Assembly: GCA_014155875.1 (NCBI GenBank)
Contig: JACEFZ010013519.1
Location: 1-64,000 of the forward strand
DNA from: Cepaea nemoralis
Lineage: Eukaryota; Mollusca; Gastropoda; Stylommatophora; Helicidae
Length of the DNA: 64,000 nucleotides
Direction of reading: 5' to 3'
Shown here: positions 59,285 through 64,000 of the stretch, piece by piece
Position numbering within the stretch: the stretch's first letter is position 1
Layout: every line of letters begins with the position of its first letter
The notes under the pieces: generated by a model
Seen by the model: only the letters and a program-made list of their open reading frames with translations
Database searches by the model: none
Told to the model about the DNA's origin: nothing
Program-made: the position numbers and the translations under genes

Positions 59285-59880
59285 TAGGAACTGACATCAC
59301 AGCATTCTGGGCATTCCCATAAGTGCTCCGTCCTCATCCTCAGCAGCCAGCGAAGAGTTCCAATCCCAATAGTACCAGTAGCAATCTGAATATATGTGCG
59401 TCTCGCCTTTCCTCTAAGCGCTGAGCATCAACCAGATCCCCTCGTCACTCCTCGCTGTCGCATTCTTGCCAGACTATGGTGATCCATTTGCTCCTCCGAG
59501 GTGTACACATGCTCCCACAAGGCCGCAACGACATCTGCCTTGTCATGCATCAATACTCCACCAAGTTTTGCAGAGCCAACCAATCTGTCTGCCTATTCAT
59601 TCCCCAGCACACCAGCATGCCCCGGAGAAAAGATCCAGACGATGCTTGCCACCTGTGACTTCCAAAGCAAAGCAAGCCACTCTGCACGAAGCTTGCCTGT
59701 CCTCACCCTACTCAGCATGCTTTCTGAGTCAGTAATTTATAGTGTATAATACACAATGTGACTTCAAGATTGATTCACTTTAAAAACAGCCTGTGCTTTG
59801 TGTTTCTATATTGTTTACATTTCCACAGCTTTACCACAGTGTGTAACACATTTATTTATAGTGTATAATACACAGTTTTT
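59143..59880. repeat. 125-bp tandem duplication, first unit split by LINE C
   Basis: CAATGTGACTTCAAGATTGA to TTTATTTATAGTG occurs at 59143-59250 and again at 59754-59870. The remainder of unit 1 (TATAATACACA) follows the LINE insertion at about 59745. Confidence 0.8.
59243..59744 (-). mobile_element. LINE C 3' fragment with 8-bp TSD
   Basis: TTATAGTG at 59243-59250 and 59737-59744 flanks 486 bp. The minus strand is the RNase H to C-terminal part of LINE C (compare 18809-19260: CAGCCAGCGAAGAGTYCCAA, ACACCAGCATGCCCCGGAGA). The tail is (ATCA)n at 59252-59283. Frames are broken. Confidence 0.85.
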
Positions 59881-60344
59881 GCTCAATTTTTGCCAGCTAA
59901 AATACATTTGTGTTTTATACATGAGTACTAAAATATACATCATTTTTATATTGAAAATAATCTTCATTGGAAAGTCATTGACATTTTTGTCACAATTTGA
60001 AAATGAAAATGACACAAAATTCAATATGTCATTTTTTATTATGCATCATATATTATTTTAACAAATATTTCATAAAATAAAATCTTGAAAAATGATTGTG
60101 TTTATTATACACTATTTTCCATTTTACCAGACAATTTTGGGTTAAATCCAGCATGTGTTTTATACTTGAGTGTATATTGTTTGTGAGATTTTACAGTATT
60201 CTAGCTTGTTCCCTGTTCATGACATATCTACATTATGTAGATTGTCTTCTTCAGTGTGAGTAACCAGTTCTCTTTCTGAGTTGTTTCTTTAATGGATTAT
60301 TCATTACTCATTTTATTTGTCAATATTGGTCTTATCAGCTGCAA
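59881..60344. other. No gene recognised
   Basis: Very AT-rich intronic sequence; no exon or repeat end seen. Confidence 0.35.
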
Positions 60345-60600
60345 TTGCATAGTGGTTTGTGTACTTGCCAGTCAAGACTGGTTCGGGTTCAGTCCCACCC
60401 AGAGTCAGGATTAGTTATTTTTACGAGTAGGGCCTGGGGTTGACCCAGCCACATAAACATGGGCTACCTGGCAATTTTAATAATTTTCTTGGACTTATCT
60501 GAGAAGGAAAGGTGATACCAAAGGGGACTTGCAACCCTGCCTCACATTTGTCATGGCCTAGAATATGTGAAGGCCTGACACTTCACTCCTCAATAGAAAT
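60345..60600 (+). mobile_element. SINE S2 copy
   Basis: Head TGCATAGTGGTTTGTGTACT with GGTTCGGGTTCAGTCCC (B-box-like), then TTGACCCAGCCACATAAACA and GGCCTAGAATATGTGAAGG at the end, shared with 35705-36005. Confidence 0.65.
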
Positions 60601-61283
60601 ATTGGGTGTCTAGTTGGTCATGTGTCGAAGTACACTTGTTCTTGCAGCGAGGCACTGTTGTCATATAAAGTTGCTGGTTCAAATCCTGGGTCGGTAACTA
60701 TAGCTTTCAATTGTTATGTTGTCTAGTGCGTCCTCCAGTCTCTACTTCCTTACCCTACTTCTATGTGTGCCAAACAATACCTGTGTGTTTATGAACACAT
60801 TAATAGCAGTATCTGCTAGTGAGACTATCTTTACCTTTTGTAGTGTTCTCAGCATTGTTCTATAGAACAACATCTCAGAGCCCCTAAGTCATTTCTCCCT
60901 GTTCTGCTGATTATCCTTGATTTGCTTCCATTTGCCAGCATTGAACACTATATATAATTTGAATAATGAAGACACAAACAATAGATTGCATGATTTATGG
61001 CCTGGTATATTTCGCTGCATCTCGCCAGGTACCTACTGCAGACATCACATACCATAAAGCAATAAGATAAATCCGCCAAGGTGAACAACACATATATTCA
61101 CACAGTAATTTCAATTGCCTACCATGGTAATTTCAAACTGACTATCATGTCTTGTTGTTTATATAACTCTTTAGAACTCCCCCCTCCCCAATTACTAAAG
61201 TTATGTTGCATAAGATATTCTTACATATATAAAGTTTAATTTGTTAACATAATCATGTGTTAAATTTGTCTTCTAAAATACAG

Positions 61284-61369
61284 TTACAAAATGGGACACC
61301 CAGAACTAGTGGATACAGCTCTAGCTCTGTCTCAAGCTTATGCCAGTACAGGCTGGGAGGAGGCTGAAG
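61284..61369 (+). CDS. TTC23: TTC23-like exon: TPR, donor touching an ATC microsatellite
   Basis: Acceptor TTCTAAAATACAG, donor GAAG|GTATCA. Encodes YKMGHPELVDTALALSQAYA and STGWEEAE, with split codons on both sides (T completes Ile, G completes Ala). Fits the family's ..VEAADSAHIVAHAAVASGRHE TPR segment. The intron's base 3 onward is a 114-bp (ATC)n run. Confidence 0.9.
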
Positions 61370-61371
61370 GT

Positions 61372-61485
<114 letters not shown>

Positions 61486-61834
61486 GGCATTGGTTGGCTG
61501 GTTGGGAAATCTTCTGGAAGACTGAGTTTTAACTTTTTCATTGGCATTGGTTGGCTGGTTGTCATCTCTATTTTCTCATTAAATTTGTGTATTTCTTCTT
61601 CATGACTACTCGTTGTTAGTTCTTGGTTCATTACTGCTTGTTGTTGGTGCATATGCTTGTATAATGTTTAAATGTAATATTTACTTTTGATATTAACTAT
61701 GATAACACTATGTGAAACACCCCAGTAGCTAGTAATTGATTTAGCTGCTTCCACATCAAACCATTATCTTACTTGTCTTTATCACTTCCTGAATATATGA
61801 CTGCATTTTGTCCATTATTGTTTTACCAGAACCC

Positions 61835-61960
61835 TTCAACCTCATCTCACTCATGCCTAGGATATTAATTTTCCTCTTTTCCATTTCTTTTCCTACATTA
61901 TCTAACATTCCTATTTTTGCTGCTGTTCTTACATTCCAAGCAGCAAATTATTTGTATTGT
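61835..61960 (-). mobile_element. LINE endonuclease N-terminal fragment, minus
   Basis: The minus strand reads AAWNVRTAAKIGMLDNVGKE then RKINILGMSEMRL, the start of an RTE/E-type LINE endonuclease. It ends about 50 bp before the next TTC23 exon. Confidence 0.7.
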
Positions 61961-62011
61961 TGCCACTTTCAGTAAGCACAGAATTAATTTGTTAAAATGT
62001 AAATGTTACAG

Positions 62012-62139
62012 CATCAGCAATGAGTTACTTAGAGGAATCACTAAACACATGTGTGACAATACATGGACCTAACCATTCAAAGACTTTAGAAGTTCAAGAC
62101 CTTTTGGTGAAACTGATGGTCAGAACTGAGAAAACCAGG
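62012..62139 (+). CDS. TTC23: TTC23-like exon: TPR
   Basis: Acceptor AAATGTTACAG, donor AGG|GTGAGT. CA completes Ala, then SAMSYLEESLNTCVTIHGPN and HSKTLEVQDLLVKLMVRTEK, TR. The family has AEQYFQESMAHLKDSEGMGR and LSIQDEFCHFLQMTGQKE here. Phase 0 at the end, matching EAMQ at 63987. Confidence 0.92.
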
Positions 62140-62339
62140 GTGAGTCATCATCATCTTCTTCTTTCTACTTCTGTTCCTTATCCCTCAATATAGTAAACCT
62201 TCGACCAAATTTTGTCAAGATCTTTCTATTCATTACTATCTCTTCACCTGATACCAAGTCTTTCACATATTATTAATCTCCGTCTTTAATTGCAAAAGCT
62301 TTCGTGACCCAGGCACATTGTAAGACATGAAGAAATGCC

Positions 62340-62990
62340 AAAGAGAGAGTCTCATCTCATCTCATCTTGTTCCTCTTGTACCTTGCGGTGTTGAGATGAA
62401 GCATAAACAGCGGGAGAGTGCCCATTTATGGGATTCATATATCAAGATTCTCATGGACTCTGCTATTCTCTCTTGCCCATCGTTTATGTGGTCGGCCTCA
62501 TTCTTCTAGTTAATTTGGTCTGTACATCATTGCTTGTTGGTGGTATACTGTTAGTTGGTAGCCTAGTTATATGGCCTGAACCATTTAACTTGCTGTTTTC
62601 TAATGAAATCTAATGCTTTTATAACCCCCTCTTTAGTCCTGATTTCTTCATTTCTGATTTTCTCTCTTCTTGATACATTGAGTATTCCTCTCAGGAATTT
62701 AATTTCAATTGTTGTAATTTTTCTTTTCTATTTTTCTGTATCTGTCCAGGTTTGGTATTGGTAACATAGAGTTGGTAGGAAGATTGTGTTGTGCAGTGCT
62801 TTTTTAGTATCTACTGATACATTTTTAATTCTTTAGTATTGGTGCCATTTGTCAAATGAGTTGGTTTGTCGTATTACATCTATTTTCGATCTCGTCTTCT
62901 GATTTGTCATTTGATGATATAAGAGAGAGTACTAGAAGGAAAAATACTTGGCAAAAGAGAAAGAGGTAGGGAAGGTAAGGACAACATTTA
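62340..62990 (-). mobile_element. Decayed LINE C-terminal fragments
   Basis: The minus strand has GRPHKRWARENSRVHE (typical LINE post-RT segment) at about 62435-62485 and degenerate RT-end sequence to about 62830. On the + strand 62930-62980 reads LEGKILGKRERGREG. Boundaries uncertain. Confidence 0.45.
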
Positions 62991-63189
62991 TAAAGCAGGC
63001 ATGCCAAACATTGTGAAGCCAGTCAGGGGCAACACCTGTTTCTCACATCTTGATTCTCTTGAATTTATTTAGTTCTCTCAGTGATCGCCATAGTAGTGAC
63101 TGTCATACTATTTTATTCCTTCTGTTCTGCTCATGGATGCTAATTGTTGGTAATTTATTAGCAATTGTTTTGTTGTTCTCCATGCTTCT

Positions 63190-63445
63190 GATCCATACAA
63201 CTATAGTAACATGAAGTAAAGTAATTGTTTTTGTTGTATACAACTGTAATAACTTGAAGAAAATTAATTCTTTGTGTTGTATACAACTGTAGTAACTTGA
63301 AGAAAATTAATTTTTGTTGTTGTATACAACTGTAGTAACTTGAAGAAAAGTAATTTTGTTGTTGTTGTATACAACTGTAGTAACTTGAAGAAAAGTAATT
63401 TTGTTGTTGGTGTATACAAATGTAGTAACATGAAGAAAAGTAATT
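63190..63445. repeat. Roughly 51-bp minisatellite, 5-6 units
   Basis: TGTATACAACTGTAGTAACT, TGAAGAAAAGTAATT and a TTGTTG spacer repeat with small length changes. Each unit has the palindrome TGTATACA. Confidence 0.9.
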
Positions 63446-63986
63446 GTTATGGGTCTGTGATGTGATAGGACCATCATATTTTGTAGGCCTGATTGCACAG
63501 AGAATAAGTGGCCAGTTTTTTCCGCTGTTGGCAGATGATGAAGGAGAGCGTCGAACCCTGGCCTGAATATGCTCATGACATTATCAGCGTAGCTCCCTAT
63601 CAACGACACTAATGTGTCCACCATTCGGCAGACACCTGTTCTTAAAACTCTGTGACATGATCCATTCTTTCATCATAGACCTTTAGTATCATGTCAGTTT
63701 TTGATGATTGTTTATAAAGATACAGCTCTTGTTTTCTCCATTAATTTTCTGTAATTAAACCTTTTATATATTGTGAGTGTGTGTGCGTGCATGGTGTTTT
63801 TGTGTGTCATGTAATATGGTTGGGCTTTGGGTTGGGGGACGGATATATGTGTGTAAAAGACACCTATGCTCCTATGCATGGCTGTGTGTGATGCTGCATA
63901 TTTCTGTGTATAACATTTTGTTAATCATGGAAAACTGTGAATGACATCATCTGATGTGTGCTGTTTCCCATCCCTGACTTAAACAG

Positions 63987-64000
63987 GAAGCTATGCAGAT
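63987..64000 (+). CDS. TTC23: TTC23-like exon, start only
   Basis: Acceptor GACTTAAACAG, then GAAGCTATGCAGAT (EAMQ). Phase 0 follows 62139, and the family has a glutamate/Ala-Met or similar sequence after the RTG..E segment. The rest lies beyond the window. Confidence 0.75.

Overview
This window is eukaryotic, intron-rich, repeat-laden animal DNA. Split genes with GT-AG introns, tRNA-headed SINEs, several LINE clades, a Ty3/gypsy-type LTR element and long CT, CTGT, CTTT and ATC microsatellites all point to a metazoan. The mix of a Gmr1-like LTR element, RTE and RNase H-bearing I-type LINEs fits an invertebrate, perhaps a mollusc; that last step is inference and weak.

Two host genes are present, both on the + strand. 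(1) The 3' part of HINT1 (histidine triad nucleotide-binding protein): exons 1976-2080 and 6201-6365, with the HIHVHV triad and the WPPG C-terminus. The first coding exon lies off the left edge. (2) A TTC23/TTC23L-like gene (ciliary TPR protein) from a first coding exon at 32663 through at least ten exons, running off the right edge at 64000. A decayed duplicate of one TTC23 exon (48756-48830, in-frame TAA) lies 1.15 kb upstream of the intact exon. One TTC23 intron (50067-50398) carries U12-type splice signals.

Everything else is transposons and tandem repeats. 0-12 kb: a 1.65-kb non-coding retroelement (family J) with a 12-bp target duplication inside the HINT1 intron, plus two short J insertions, SINEs, a TTAA-ended MITE and a 53-bp satellite. 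12.6-19.5 kb: an RNase H-type LINE (A), broken by a CT microsatellite and a 2.3-kb insertion, meeting a second LINE (C) tail to tail. 20-23.3 kb: a near full-length RTE LINE on the minus strand. 23.3-27.6 kb: a TSD-flanked RTE 3' end, a hAT-type MITE inside repeat H, and LINE F. 28.1-32.6 kb: LINE B, with an internal 105-bp copy of itself in its endonuclease. 34-39 kb: microsatellites, a 1.5-kb 32/28-bp minisatellite and nested LINE pieces (F inside E). 40.1-47.7 kb: a LINE E fragment carrying a 77-bp RTE insertion, then a SINE split by a 6.75-kb LTR retrotransposon with 1608-bp LTRs and a 5-bp TSD. This element's pol order is protease-integrase-RNase H with no reverse transcriptase left. 48-64 kb: a GATC-rich 16-bp satellite, more SINEs and LINE ends, a 75-bp satellite made of LINE sequence, a 51-bp minisatellite of about 29 copies, and the remaining TTC23 exons.

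Often the flanking direct repeats can be read by eye, so the order of insertions can be reconstructed. Simple repeats here are largely LINE tails: GAT or GATG for RTE, GAAT for E, TCAA types for C, GAA for J.
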